Source of the DNA: Pohlia nutans
Lineage: Eukaryota > Streptophyta > Bryopsida > Bryales > Mniaceae
Reading direction: 5' to 3'
Assembly (NCBI GenBank): GCA_022496805.1
Contig: CM040099.1
Span: forward strand, 4,342,501 to 4,406,500
DNA: 64,000 nt
Position 1 is the stretch's first letter, and each line of letters opens with the position of its first letter. The position numbers and the translations under genes are program-made. Shown here in pieces: positions 24,147 through 36,728 of this stretch. The notes below the pieces were generated by a model that worked only from the letters and a program-made list of their open reading frames with translations, searched no databases and was not told the DNA's origin.

Positions 24147-24218
24147 GGAGGTATAGCTCAGTGGAAGAGCAATCAGCTGCAGTCCGACAGGTCACCAGTT
24201 CAACCCTGGTTGCCTCCT
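24147..24218 (+). tRNA. tRNA-Cys (GCA)
   Basis: 72 nt. The acceptor stem pairs GGAGGTA with TGCCTCC (one G-T pair). The D arm contains tagctcagtgg, the anticodon loop is CTGCAGT, and the T arm is ACCAG-TTCAACC-CTGGT. The anticodon stem (ATCAG/CCGAC) has two mismatches, so the copy may be drifting or a tRNA pseudogene. It has no intron. Confidence 0.75.
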
Positions 24219-24673
24219 TCTCGTTTGTTTCAACCTCGCAGATCCTATTCCATCATCGGATTGCACTCCTCGGGATTCGCGAGATGCACACATTGACTTC
24301 GAAACGAGAATTAAAGTGCGGACACAGACGCGCATGGATCGAGTTTTTTTATATATCGCTCAAGGGTGGAACAGACAGCCGTTTTAGGGCTCCAGGTGAG
24401 AGACGAAGCTTAAAGTATCTGATCTACTAAAGGTACTAATTTTTTTCCAAATTAACCTCCTTTTTCCACATTCATTAATACGTCCTTGTTCGCACATCAT
24501 GCGAGACATCATGCCCCCGATCATGCCGAGCATCATGCTTTTCGTTACAGGCTAAACCTGATCACCATCCTCCCAATGCATGTGCGGCATGCATGGTTTC
24601 TCACTTGCATTTGGAGCTCTAAATCTTTGACCAGTTGATGAAATGTGACCATTTTTCCAAATTGATCTCCTAC

Positions 24674-24856
24674 CACTAGAAGGAAATGTATCGTTTTTCA
24701 CTTACTATAAATGAAAAAGAAATGAAACACATGGGCTGTGTTAGTTAGTGCTGATGAGTAGTTTTGGTCACAAGAAGACAGAGACGTACTAGGTATAATA
24801 TTCCCGTACTATTCCCACGAAATGAGGAATGAAAAACGACAGGTTTGCTAATAGTG
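24674..24856. mobile_element. Intact CACTA-type MITE with TAC duplication
   Basis: 183 bp. CACTAGAAGGAAATGTATCG faces CGACAGGTTTGCTAATAGTG, flanked by TAC at 24671-24673 and 24857-24859. Confidence 0.8.
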
Positions 24857-24881
24857 TACACAATCAAAGACATAAGCATTC

Positions 24882-25490
24882 AGCATGGAATACATTGCAT
24901 TCATCAAAGACCGAAACCCACTACTGACTCTTGTTGATTAAATAGCAACTTTTATTGCAGGTTGGTTCGAAAAGCTAAAGGTGGTCTGTCCATCGACTTC
25001 CGGTACATGACCAGGCCGGTGTTCTTTCAACCCAGAGATCAATTGACCAGGATGATGAAATCTGGAAACAATACATGCAACTGCTGTAACAAAACGAGAT
25101 AATACATTCTACACAAGATAATACACGGGAGGTTCCCGATACTACATTCTAGCCCAAAACAAGATCTGAACAAAACGAAGAATAATAAAGAATTTCTCGT
25201 CAGGACAATTCAAGTGCATGCAATATAAGCATTCACCATGGAATACATGGCATTCATCAAAGACTGAAACCCTTGACTGTAAAGAAACTTTTATTGCAGG
25301 TTGACCATTTGAAAAAGTGGTCTGTTCATCGACTTCCGGTACATGACCAGGCTGGTATTCTTGCAACTCAGAGATCGACCATCATGATGAAATCTGAGAA
25401 CAATACAACTGCTCTAACAAAACAAAACTCCAAGCCGATCTCAAACTAGAATGAATTTCTCGTCAGGACAATTCAACTGCATGCGATGAA
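24882..25490. repeat. Direct repeats downstream of the S-protein-homologue gene
   Basis: 24882-25078 is repeated at 25224-25412 (shared: ataagcattca.catggaatac, cttttattgcaggttg, tcgacttccggtacatgacc). A second shared tract, gaatttctcgtcaggacaatt, occurs at about 25189 and 25451. This suggests local duplication of the gene's 3' part. Confidence 0.7.
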
Positions 25491-25497
25491 GGCCGGA

Positions 25498-26292
25498 TCA
25501 CGCGGGGGTCCAGCCGGCCAACTTGGTAAAGACGTCATGATTCTTGTCGTCAGCTCGGTAGAATCCGTCCGCCTGGATCTTCCAAATGCAATTGAAGCAA
25601 GGGACCGTGGCGATACTGATCAGAGAATCGTCGACGTTGTCGGTGCTGGAAGCGCGCTTGCTTAACATGCCCTCCCACACCAGCACATTGGCGGTGTGAA
25701 CAACGCCGGTTGCCGCACTCGTGTACTCGAAGTCGCACCGCCAACCTTGCGAAAGTGAATTCACAATGAATTCGAAGTACTCGTGCTCTGGAGATCGAGG
25801 CGGCACGTATATGAAGCCTTCCCCAATAGTTCTGCCCCATCTGGACCCAAGCACTGCTTTATGGTTATCCCCTCGGCGATGCCCCCGTTGATCAGCATCA
25901 CGGACCCTGGGGGTTCACTGGCGAAATTTTTAGAAACAACGTGCGATAAAAAATAGGGTCCAATATATTCTTTGTAGATAAATTTTGTAAAAAATGTACA
26001 TGTAAAATAGGGGATTTTTAAAAAGTGAAACATGTTTACATGTAAAATACCATCACATATAATATTCTCAGGCTTTTTACATGTAAAATACCATCACCTT
26101 ATAATATTTTTTGCAAGGTAAATAACCCCCCAAATAAATAGGTCATTATCACACGTGTATGCAAAATATACAAGGGAGCGCTCCCCCGAGCACGGACCTC
26201 ATCTCCGTGCGGCCAAAAGCAGACGCTTCGTGCGGCGCACATGCGAGGATGACCGCCACCACGGCCAGAGCGAGGACCGCCTTGCAGTCCAT
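25498..26292 (-). pseudogene. S-protein homologue (self-incompatibility S1 family), apparently frameshifted
   Basis: Exon 1 starts at 26292 (minus) with a signal peptide, MDCKAVLALAVVAVILACAP...EASA. Exon 2 starts near 25917 or 25903 after an intron of about 250-350 bp. It first reads SVMLINGGIAEGITIKQCLG, the usual beta-strand start of S1-type proteins. It then continues in another frame as EYFEFIVNSLSQGWRCDFEY...CNCIWKIQADGFYRADD and ends in TPA at 25498. The CxWKxxxDGFY motif is the family hallmark (small secreted proteins, about 110-130 aa). The two halves are out of phase by one base, near CCCC runs at 25822-25838. This could be a real frameshift, a sequencing error or an unrecognised splice; I leave it as a broken gene. 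Confidence 0.65.
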
Positions 26293-26840
26293 GATCGATG
26301 CGAGCTTAACCGGTACCTGAAAACCGCCGAAGTGCAAGAGAGAAAACGACCGATTAGTGATCAATTGCCTGTCTACTTGATCGATTTCGTCACATGACTG
26401 CATAAATTTAAAAGTAAAGTTAGTCACATTACTGTAACGTAATGCTTTTGAGTTCTCCAAATAAATGGAAAAAAAGCAAGCTGTAGGAAATCAATAGCAA
26501 GCTGTAGAAATTATGCAGAATGAACCCCATGGTTACAAGCTCGATTGTGCAACTATGCAAGCGAAAACGAGGATGTCACCTGTAGATGGGTTAAGAAAAC
26601 AAAAGTAGTGAAAACTACGCAAGGAACTGGTGCAACTGGTCGCATGGATAACCAAGCTGCAATCACAGAAAGAATACCTTAAGCTAACCAAGCTGCTATC
26701 AGAGAAAGAATACCTTAATTAAGCTGTCCTCCCTCAAGACAGTACTTCAAGACCGGTGGTCTAGGCCTTCTGAATTGAAGAGAGTGGAAGATCGCTGGAG
26801 AGAGGCACTGGAAATGGTAGGAGTTCTGAAGCGCCTCACA

Positions 26841-26847
26841 ATTTATA
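26841..26847 (-). promoter_or_regulatory. Possible TATA box upstream of the S-protein homologue
   Basis: On the minus strand, cTATAAATtg lies about 550 bp upstream of the ATG at 26292, so a 5' UTR (perhaps with an intron) would be needed. It is the only good TATA-like site noted between the ATG and 26900. Confidence 0.3.
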
Positions 26848-27416
26848 GGCAGCATGTCTGTCTGTCACGGCGCCCCATGTCACCCAGGCGCGTTCACACG
26901 GGCTGTCTATTTCGCCACAGAAGATAGATGGATAGAACCTCCGGTCGGGGCCGGTGTGAATAAAGTGTCTGTTCGTTTTGCTAATGAGACAGTGTCCACC
27001 GGACAAAAGGGCAGTGGCATAAAAATCGTCACACTGTAAGAAGAAGGCGTTGCTTTTCACTCCTTCTGTGAGTCAAACGGTGTCACTTGGCACTCACCAA
27101 TTTTTTGGTTGGACTTGGTTAGTGCAATTCATCATGTAGGACAAGCGTGTGTAGTGAAAAGCGACAATGAACAGGATTCTCCAGAGTGAGAAACTACGCC
27201 TCCGCTTGTAGTGCTAGGAGAGGCTCTCTCGGTTGTGGATCCAATGGTTTGCGAGTAGTCGGGATGAGATCTATCATATCCAATATACCTAGGGGAAAAA
27301 ATTTGAAAAATCAAAAAAAAATCTATTGTCTCATTTTTTATTCATAAATCGAGTTTTCATCCAATTCTCAGGGTCTCATTCAATACTTGCATTTTCATTC
27401 ACATTCTCATTCATCA

Positions 27417-27544
27417 AAGAGTAATGTTCAATTTGAGGGAGCTTGGGAGTTTTCAATGACGTTCCTTGGCTAGAGTACATCATTGGGCACTTTGGGAACG
27501 TCATTGAGAACTCTCAAGCTCCCTCAAATTGAACACTACTCTTT
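27417..27544. mobile_element. 128-bp fold-back MITE
   Basis: AAAGAGTAATGTTCAATTTG faces AAATTGAACACTACTCTTT. The arms stay paired for about 50 bases, through gagggagctt..gagt.ttcaatgacgttcc, leaving a short loop. Confidence 0.7.
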
Positions 27545-28769
<1,225 letters not shown>

Positions 28770-29050
28770 AGACGGACTCAACGGGAATCGAACCCGGACT
28801 ATATAACTATAATACAACATCCCTCACCAACCAACCTAGGAACCATGACTTGGCAACCTCCAACAAAACAAACACCAAATCACACCCTTATAGAATATAA
28901 TCACTTAGTGTTACTGATATTACTCGTACTTATCTTTGGTCATTAAAGTCTCTATTCTCGAAAGGGGAGTGTAGTCTTGCACCAATGCTCCTTTGCCCGA
29001 TGGGCCCTGGCTCACTGACAAACAAACACTTTATTCACGCCCGCCTCGAA
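28770..29050. repeat. Dispersed repeat with tRNA-like tract; relative at 37226-37460
   Basis: The minus strand reads ccgggttcgattcccgttga with ctaggttggttggtgaggg upstream, resembling RNA polymerase III B- and A-box sequences. The shared tracts accaacc..ggaac.catgacttgg and gacaaacaaacactttattcacgcc recur at 37260-37295 and 37437-37458. The latter also appears at 10967-10990 and, inverted, at 26955-26975 and 55655-55675. It could be a SINE family. Confidence 0.5.
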
Positions 29051-29059
29051 AGAGGACTG

Positions 29060-29179
<120 letters not shown>

Positions 29180-29599
29180 ATATCAAGGTCGTAGAAGGTT
29201 CATAACACACCCGGCACGGTAACCCAAGGCCGCGACCCTCAGCCCAACAGTGGACCCAAGACCGTGGAACAGAGCATTAGTGGAACTTCCGTTCAAACTC
29301 ACGAAACTGCAACAATGATCACTTGCAAGGCCACCACGGCGAGATCGTCACCATAACTTCTTTCCCAACGATGATGCTCCTCGTCACGGATCATGATCAT
29401 CATCATCCCCAGCGCGATTCCAATTCCGCAAACCCTGAACCAATTGGCTGAATTCCGGGACGAAAGAGCTATCCAACGCACTCCTCATTGTTGCATCCTA
29501 TGGAGAGCCAAGATTAGGGTTCCAGGGGAAGACGTGCGATGGAGGTGAGACAATCCGCAGTAGCACAAGCAAAGAAGAATTCGAGGAGGAATTGCGCCA

Positions 29600-32500
29600 A
29601 TGGTGGTGGTGGAGGGCGACTCTTCTTCGGTGCCTACTGATGGTGGCGTGGAGTTTCGGTGGTTACAAGAGCCTGAGCAAGCGGCGATGGCGATGGCGAC
29701 CGTACCCCCTGGGCCGCCCCCCTCGGCCGGGGACGAGACCGTAGCAGTAGTGAATAATAACAACAATAATAATAACCACGGGAGTAACAACATCAAGCTT
29801 TTGAGCCGGAAGCGCGGAACCTTGAAGCTGTCGTCTAGGGTTTCGTCCGGCGAGCCGACGGTGAAAAGCTTGCAGGCGCAGGTGAAGCGGTTGGAGCAGC
29901 AGCGGGAGTTTCTCAGTTTGCTCCGGCCCGTGCTCGCGCTCGATGTGCCGGACGTCGCCGCTGCGTATGCGGACGTGGAGCTTCAGGCTTGCGACGGCTC
30001 CCCTGTCTACGCGCACAAGGCCGTGCTGGTAAAGAGCTTCTTAAGGTCTCAGGGCTTTTGAGGGAGTTGATATGATTGCTGTGAGGTTTTTGTTTGAGAG
30101 AATTTGGAAATTTTGGAGTTGAGAGAATTTTTTTTGGTCGTGATCGAATGAGGTCTGTCTTTGCCTTCCACAGCAATGTAGTTTTGTATCGGATAATATT
30201 TGTACGACGATGCTGTTCAATTTGGCGAGGTTGAATTTGGAGTTTTGCAGTTTAGAGAATTTGTGTTTGCTTTTTGGTCGTGATCGAATGAGGTCTGTTG
30301 TTACCTTCCACAGCAATGTAGTTTTGTACCGGATAATATTTGTACGACGATGCTGTTCAATTTGGCGAGGTTGAATTTGGAGTTTTGCAGTTTAGAGAAT
30401 TTGTGTTTGCTTTTTGGTTGTGATCGAATGAGGTCTGTTGTTACCTTCCACAGCATTGTAGTTTTGTACCGGATAACATTTGTACGACAATGCTGTGGAG
30501 GTTTTTGTTGAAGAGAATTTGGAAATTTTGTAGATGAGTGAATTTTGTGTTCGCTTATTGGTTGTGATCGAAAGAGGTCTGTTTTTACCTTCCGTTATTT
30601 AGCACCGGATAATATTTGCACGTTGGAACCGGATCTAATTTTTACTGCATGTAGTAGCAGTGGTTTGTTGATGACCCTAGGTGTGCTGAATTGTTGCAGG
30701 CTGCAAAGTCGAAAGAGTTACATGCGGCGTTTCGCGCGAATGCTGATGTTAAGATTATAGAAGTATCAGAGATGACACCGCAAGAATTAAAAGTATTTGT
30801 AACATTTCTATACACTGGAACAATAAGCAGCAGTATCACGTTGGAGTGTATGCCGACCTTCTTTCGCGCAGCAGAGAAATACAAGGTTCAGTTCCTGGCC
30901 GAAGTTTGCGAAGATACCTTATTGTCGAATATTTCAAGAGAAAATGCCATAACAACTTTTGACATTGCGAAAAAGCATTGCTCGAGTTCTGTTAGAGAAG
31001 CTGTGTTGATGAAGGCGATGAAGATGGGAGAGATTTCAACGTACGATGAGTACAAGCATTATACTCAGAAAGATCCGGGTCTGCTACTGGAGTTGTATGA
31101 ACAGCTGTCGGAGCGCATTGGACCGTTACTTGCTAAGAGACGGCGGATCTCGACGGGTAGCAACTACAATTCTGTCATCTTTTGTATGGATGTCTTAGAA
31201 TTATTTGATGAAAATGGGCCTTGTCTGTGCCTTTACAATAGAGAATTACTTAATTGTTTTCTTAATCTTCCTTAGGTTTTTATTTTAAAACATAATGTCT
31301 AGCTACTTTTAGAGCCTCTGATGATTTATGGAAATTTTGTCCATGCAGATATTGGTACCAGTGAACAGGATTTGGTGAACAATACTTTCATTCTCTATGA
31401 CGGATGCGATGGCAAATCTGACAGTGATGACGAGAACAGTGAAGATCACTTACAAACAGACGAAAGGGAGATGAAACCTGATAATGAGATTGCACCAGGT
31501 AAATCCAGAACGCTAAAAGTGCATTTATTCTAATCTGCCTGGTCTAGAATTTATGTGAGAAAATTTTGTGACATGTGAAGCAAGTTTTTTGACATGTCCA
31601 TCGTCATGAAGCTGTACTTCGACTCCATTGGATAACTATTTGGTTCAGCCTTTTGGCATGGGTGTAAGAACAGTGGGTAGGTGCATTGTAAGCATTTTTT
31701 TGGATTGTTGGGTCTAAATATGAAGCGTGATGAATTTGAGGTGATTTTTTGCCTCGGTATTATCATTTTTTTGGTTGTGACACGTCTCCTGATATTACGC
31801 AGGAGACGCGATACTGCTTAATGGAACCTCTCGTGATGGAGGCAACGGTGCTAGTAGCGGTGGATTCTGGCAAGGGGGGCCTCCCATACCCCCTCAACAT
31901 GGTAGAACGTTCAATGCGGGGTACGATAGAGCACCAGGTCCCAGGCCCAGCTATGACGGTCAAATGATACCTGCTGCCTACGGGGTTCCTTCTTTCATAC
32001 CTTCAATGCATTCAAGCGGCTCTCTTCCAAGGTATGGGGTTGGGTTTCCAGGAAAGCATCAAACACATATCCATAGGCATTACTATACTCATCGTCGATT
32101 CAGAATATATAGAGTTAGATTCGGTGAGTCTTTTAAGGAACACTGCTTTTTCGATTTTCTAGTTTCTCTTTTTAATGCATCCCTTCCTGAAGACCAGAGA
32201 GATCTGGGAGTTGTAAGATTGCTCGCGTTTTAATTTTTCTCATATGTGAACTAATTCAGTTTCTTTTCATTTCAGAGGTGGGTTTGTCGGTGCTGTCGCT
32301 CAAGGATCACCAGGATTGATGGAAAGATCTGTCGGTGGAGATGAACTCATGGTCCAGGAAACCAGGGGAAAGAAACTTACAGTAGACGCCCAGGGAAGGA
32401 TTGAGGGGCGACGTGGTCAGAACTGGACTAATTGTGAAGTGGAGGCCCTGATTGCTTTGAGGGGTGAGATGCACGAAGAGTTTGAAAGGAACAAGCAAAA

Positions 32501-32964
32501 ACAAGGTATGCTCAATATGTGATTTGCATGCATGGAAATTGTTTCAAGTTTTGCATGGCATTAGTGCGACGTTGAAGTGATTTCCACCTTTTAGCCGTGC
32601 TTTCTTTAGCTGAAGACCATTCGTTAATATAGCTGATCTTGGTGTTGCAGGAGTTAATACTTGGAACAAACTTCATTCAAGAATGCTCGTCGCGTGTAGA
32701 GGGTTTCGGAAGAGTGCAAATGCTTGTAAGAAGAAGTACTCAATACTTTACAACGAATATAAAAAAGACAGAGAATGTGCGAAAGAGATCAACAACGAGG
32801 GTTTGGTAGCTGGTGGACTGCCGAGGAGCAAAAAATGTGCATTTTTCGATCAGATGGATATGTGGTATCAGAATAGGCCCCGATTGAAGGTTGATGCGAA
32901 TCAAGGGGAACATTTAGAAAGTCCATGCACCAGCGCAGATGATGCAGAGCTCAAGGAAGAGTAG
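29600..32964 (+). CDS. BTB/POZ protein fused to a trihelix DNA-binding domain
   Basis: Six exons: 29600-30028, 30700-31156, 31349-31498, 31803-32031, 32276-32505, 32651-32964. Junctions are GT-AG, phases 0,1,1,2,1; the product is 602 aa. A short coiled-coil (VKSLQAQVKRLEQQREFLSL) precedes a BTB domain at about 121-240, with DVELQACDGSPVYAHKAVL and FVTFLYTG. A BACK-like helical part follows, then an acidic and Gly/Pro-rich linker. Residues about 466-575 form a trihelix (GT/MYB-like) domain: NWTNCEVEALIALRGEM, TWNKL (second Trp at 503), then NACKKKYSILYNEYKKDR and FFDQMDMWY. BTB domains recruit cullin-3 or dimerise and trihelix domains bind GT-rich DNA, so a DNA-binding regulator or DNA-linked ubiquitin adaptor is inferred. 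All boundaries hold frame, making a chance fusion of two gene models unlikely but not excluded without cDNA. Confidence 0.85.
30101..30610. repeat. Four tandem copies of a 140-bp unit in BTB-gene intron 1
   Basis: The marker TGATCGAATGAGGTCTG starts at 30141, 30281 and 30421 (exact 140-bp period). A fourth, diverged copy is at 30563. The unit includes ttccacagca.tgtagttttg and a ggataatatttgtacgac tract. Confidence 0.85.
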
Positions 32965-34022
32965 GATTAGAGCCTCAGAAGATGCACTCGGGCACTTCCA
33001 AAGACAAATATCTTTTGTGCATGAAGGATAAATTCCACCTCAGGTCTGAAGTGGGTTTACTTATTATTCATTTGAAGAGCGATCCCTCCACCTCGAGGCA
33101 TCGCTTCGCTCAGCACAAAGAGGCAATCGAATCTGGAATCAAGCATTCAAGATTATCATACGCTTGGGCTTGTACACATGAGGAGGAGGAGGTTGGCCGG
33201 CTCTGGGTTTGTGCAGTCCTGCAAACCATTCCGGGAGCGGGTGCTCCCCATTTCAACCACCATTTATTCTTTACTCTCGACCTGGCATCGTCCATTTCCT
33301 ACATAACATTTAGTAAACGTAGGGACTGCCCACCCCCAATGAACTGATGCGGAATATACCTCTTCATCTTTTCAGCCCCATCAATAGCGAAGGGGCCACA
33401 TGGCAAGGGGCAGGCAGAACTCCAAGGATGAAGCTGGATGAAACCCCAAGGCAACTGAATGTTAAGTAGGGAGCTTGTGAAGGTTGAGAAAAGCAGCAGT
33501 CTGGCGTGGCATTGTACTATTGCAGGTAACCACAAACAGGATGCCTTTGGTCGAGCACGTGATTATTTGGAATCGTTGATAGGATGCTTGGTACACTGTG
33601 GGCTCTTATGGGTTCCACATTCTCTTTCTGAGTGCTTGCTTGATAGTTTGTTCAGACTCGTGCATTGGGACATGCAGAGATGTGAGCAATGTGCTTAAGG
33701 GCAAGGAATTCAGTTATTTTTTAGGGTAGAAGAAAAGGTAGATTTAGGAAAAGGTTGTTATTTGTCAGTTAGTACTGTCTGGAATGGTGTACTGGTGCCT
33801 TCCTCGGATTCGAAGTGTATATTATGCCACGGTTGTACATTTCCAGTTTACATTTCAAAGCGACGTATGTGTTCTGATGGTATTCTTCATGGTTGTCATG
33901 GTTTCGTCTTGCGAGATGGAGGAGAATTTGAAGGTCTAATATGGGCATGTCAGAAAGGATGTTCAAATGATGTTTGGTTATGTTTGGGATGTATTTTCTT
34001 CTAGATCTGATCAAATCTCGAG
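32965..34022. other. 3' flank of the BTB-trihelix gene, no further gene seen
   Basis: Less AT-rich than the surrounding spacers and free of recognisable MITE ends, so it probably includes the 3' UTR. No open frame has a domain I recognise. Confidence 0.4.
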
Positions 34023-34597
34023 TAAGGTAGAGGGCTCCAAAACCAACAGGGTTCTAATTCCAAGAGAATCTAGACCATGCACTTATTTTAGAACACAAAT
34101 CTAGGCACATCATAGAGCTCTTGACCAAAATGATAAGATATCTATGATCTACTTGAATTTAAGTTCTAGGATGATTATTAGAGTTATCCTTAAAGTCACC
34201 TTGTGTTTGAATAAGATACTGTGAATTTTGCATTAATGTACTCTTATTTGTCCACCCCAAATAGTTAAAAGGTAGGGAAGAGCTTGGTGGCTTATCATTA
34301 TTAGGTGTGTAAGAGCTTGGTGGTCTTCAAACTCTTGGAAAACTAGTTTAGCCGTCTTTCTTGACGGCTAAACTAGTTTCCCTTGAGTTTAAAAACCACC
34401 AAGCTCTTACACACCTAATAATGATAGACCACCAAGCTTTTTCATGCTTTTTAACTATTTGGGGTGAACAAATAAGAGTACATTAATGCAAAATTCACAG
34501 TATCTTATTCAAATACAAGGTGACTTTAAGGATAACTCTATTGTGCCTAGATTTTCTTGGAATTAGAACCCTGTTGGTTTTGGAGCCCTCTACCTTA
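34023..34597. mobile_element. AGGTAGAGGGCTCC MITE split by a nested fold-back element
   Basis: Outer ends TAAGGTAGAGGGCTCCAAAA and TTGGAGCCCTCTACCTTA match the 222-bp copy at 12222-12443. Removing the insert at 34181-34539 leaves about 216 bp, the expected size. Confidence 0.8.
34181..34539. mobile_element. 359-bp near-perfect fold-back element
   Basis: GAGTTATCCTTAAAGTCACC faces GGTGACTTTAAGGATAACTC. The arms remain complementary almost to the centre (tagccgtctttcttgacggcta). Relatives are at 35149-35729 and 47026-47383. Confidence 0.8.
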
Positions 34598-34621
34598 TCA
34601 AGCACATTTCCTCTACTTAAC

Positions 34622-35100
34622 CGTTAACCCTAACATCCTCACCCCCCTAGATTTGGAGAATTTCAAAGATGTCTTATAAAATGCAACTTAGAGGGATGTC
34701 TTGAACTTGATGTACGAATAAAAGTTCTACAATACCCAACAGTTTGTTTCTATTTCATAGGCAGAAACATTGTAGAATTCCAAATTGCAAAATGAAATTA
34801 TCCAAATCTGAAATCGTAAAGTGTGTTGATGATTCTTGAGTCTTTTTCAATAGTATGATAACAAATTTCAGTATTTTGAGATTTTTGTATGAGATATGAA
34901 ATAAACAAAAAATTGATTAAAAATTGAGCAGCTTTGGATTTGAAACTTCAAAATTTGAATACCTTAGTTAATAATGCTTCAAAATGCATGTTCTTTTTTG
35001 CACATGATTCTAAAAAGGATCTCCATTCCTTCTATCATGATAAAAACATTCTTTAAGTAACAAAATATCTTGCTATAGTACCTAGTAGTAGTTTTCGTCA
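34622..35100. mobile_element. Family B TTAA element, decayed
   Basis: Starts near gttaaccctaacatcctc and keeps the family B interior (cttataaaatgcaac.tagagggat, gaacttgatgta). The right terminus is not identifiable. Confidence 0.5.
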
Positions 35101-35148
35101 CTTCTCACTACTTCGCATTGTACTGTACCCAGAAATCACTATACATTG

Positions 35149-35729
35149 GAGTAATCCTTAAAGTCACCTTGAGTTTGATGAATCTATAAAGAATTTTGCT
35201 TTACTACACTCTTATTTCTTTACTCCAAATAGTTAAAAGGTGTGGAAGATCTTGGTGGTTTATCATTATTAGGTGTATAGTGTATAAGAGGTGTGTAAGT
35301 GGTGGTCTTCAAAAGTTTTCAAAAAAAAATTCAAATCACTATACATTGGAGTTATCCTTAAAGTCACCTTGAGTTTGATGAATCTACAAAGAATTTTGCT
35401 TTACTGTACTCTTATTTCTTTACTTCAAATAGTTAAAAGGTGTGGAAGATCTTGGTGGTTTATCATTATTAGGTGTGTAAGAGGTGTGTAAGAGCTTGGT
35501 GGTCTTCAAAAGTTTTTTAAAAAAAAAATTAACTCCTTTCTTGGTGCTAAAAAGCTTTTGAAATTTTTTGAAGACCACCAAGCTCTTACACACCTCTTAC
35601 ACACCTAATAATGATAAACCACCAAAAAAATTCACACCTTTTAACTATTTACAGTGAACAAATAAGAGTATAGTAAAGCAAAATTCTTTGTAGATTCATC
35701 AAACTCAAGGTGACTTTAAGGATAACTCT
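35149..35729. mobile_element. Fold-back element with duplicated left arm
   Basis: The left arm (gagt.atccttaaagtcacct) is present twice, near 35149 and 35350, each followed by about 170 bp of the same sequence. There is one matching right arm ending ggataactct at about 35729. Same family as 34181-34539. Confidence 0.7.
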
Positions 35730-35844
35730 ATTCACCACTCGTTTTCTAAAGTAGATGACAGTGAAGGAATTCGTTTTCTTTGCATTGTAGAGTACAATGC
35801 CCAATAATCACTATACATTCACCAATTCGTTTTCATCTTGCTTC

Positions 35845-36045
35845 ACCAATTTGCCTAATCTAAATCCCATTGAGAAAGGTGATAAAAGATGTTCAAAAGG
35901 AATGTTTGCCGATGAATAAAGAGGAATTCTTTAAAGCCATTCACTAGGCGTGAGAGGAGATGTCTCCAAAAATTACAAAAACTCTCCTTGTTGGCACGCT
36001 TTGAAAGATGATGGTCGTTATTGATGCGGAAGGAAGAAGCTTAGG
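35845..36045 (+). pseudogene. Tc1/mariner transposase C-terminal relic
   Basis: Reads LPNLNPIEK, the signature around the last catalytic acid of Tc1/mariner enzymes (usual form PDLNPIEN). A frameshift follows, then NKEEFFKAIH, an AWEEM-like tract and VVIDAEGRSLG, in the order expected of the C-terminus. Stops and a frameshift make it non-functional. This superfamily could be the source of the TA-flanked MITEs nearby. Confidence 0.55.
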
Positions 36046-36244
36046 TAGGGTGTCAAATATTCTTTTAAGTTGGTATATGATTTTGTAATTTTTTGAAATT
36101 TGTTGTCATAATATTAAAGGAGACTCAATTATCTCACCAACGCACTTTACAATTTCTGATTTGGAAAAAAATTCAGCCAATAGTGCCATTTCAAAATTTT
36201 CTATTCCTGCAATGTTTCATCTCTGAAAGAGACACCAACGGGAA

Positions 36245-36728
36245 CTTATTGTTGGGTACTGTACATTATAAATTTTAGATTCTATCCATACAGTTAGATC
36301 TATGATTGCTATCACCAATATTTTTGTATAAAATTTGAAACTCAAAATTCAAAATTGTTTTGTAATGTGATTTTGAATAAGATATTGGCAATTTGTGGAT
36401 GAAATTTGTTGTGGTGGGGTGAAATGTAATACCCTAAGTGCTCGCCTAAGTGCACTGATTGTTAAAGATTTTTTGGTTGCATAAATTTTTAAGATTATTT
36501 TTTCAAGAGTACTTTTGGATTAAAATCTTAGAAATTTTGGGTAAATCAGTGCAACATGAGATGAGGCATAAAATTTTCACAAATCATCCCCTTTCTAATT
36601 AGTTGATACATGCATGAAACCAACTTCCCATTCAATCAACAACAAAAAAATCTACAATGCAAAAAATGCTTGATGCTCGATTTTGTACATGATGCATATT
36701 TTGCATGGTTGGACCTTTAGAGGTTAAT
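36245..36728. mobile_element. Family B TTAA element lacking its left end
   Basis: Interior 'acattataaattttagattct..ccata.agttagatct' and right end GGACCTTTAGAGGTTAA match 20954-21516. The transition from the transposase relic is abrupt. Confidence 0.55.

Noticed and set aside
25142..25366. Additional S-protein exon in the duplicated flank
   Set aside because: The duplicated tract lacks the CxWKxxxDGFY motif and signal peptide; more likely non-coding 3' sequence.
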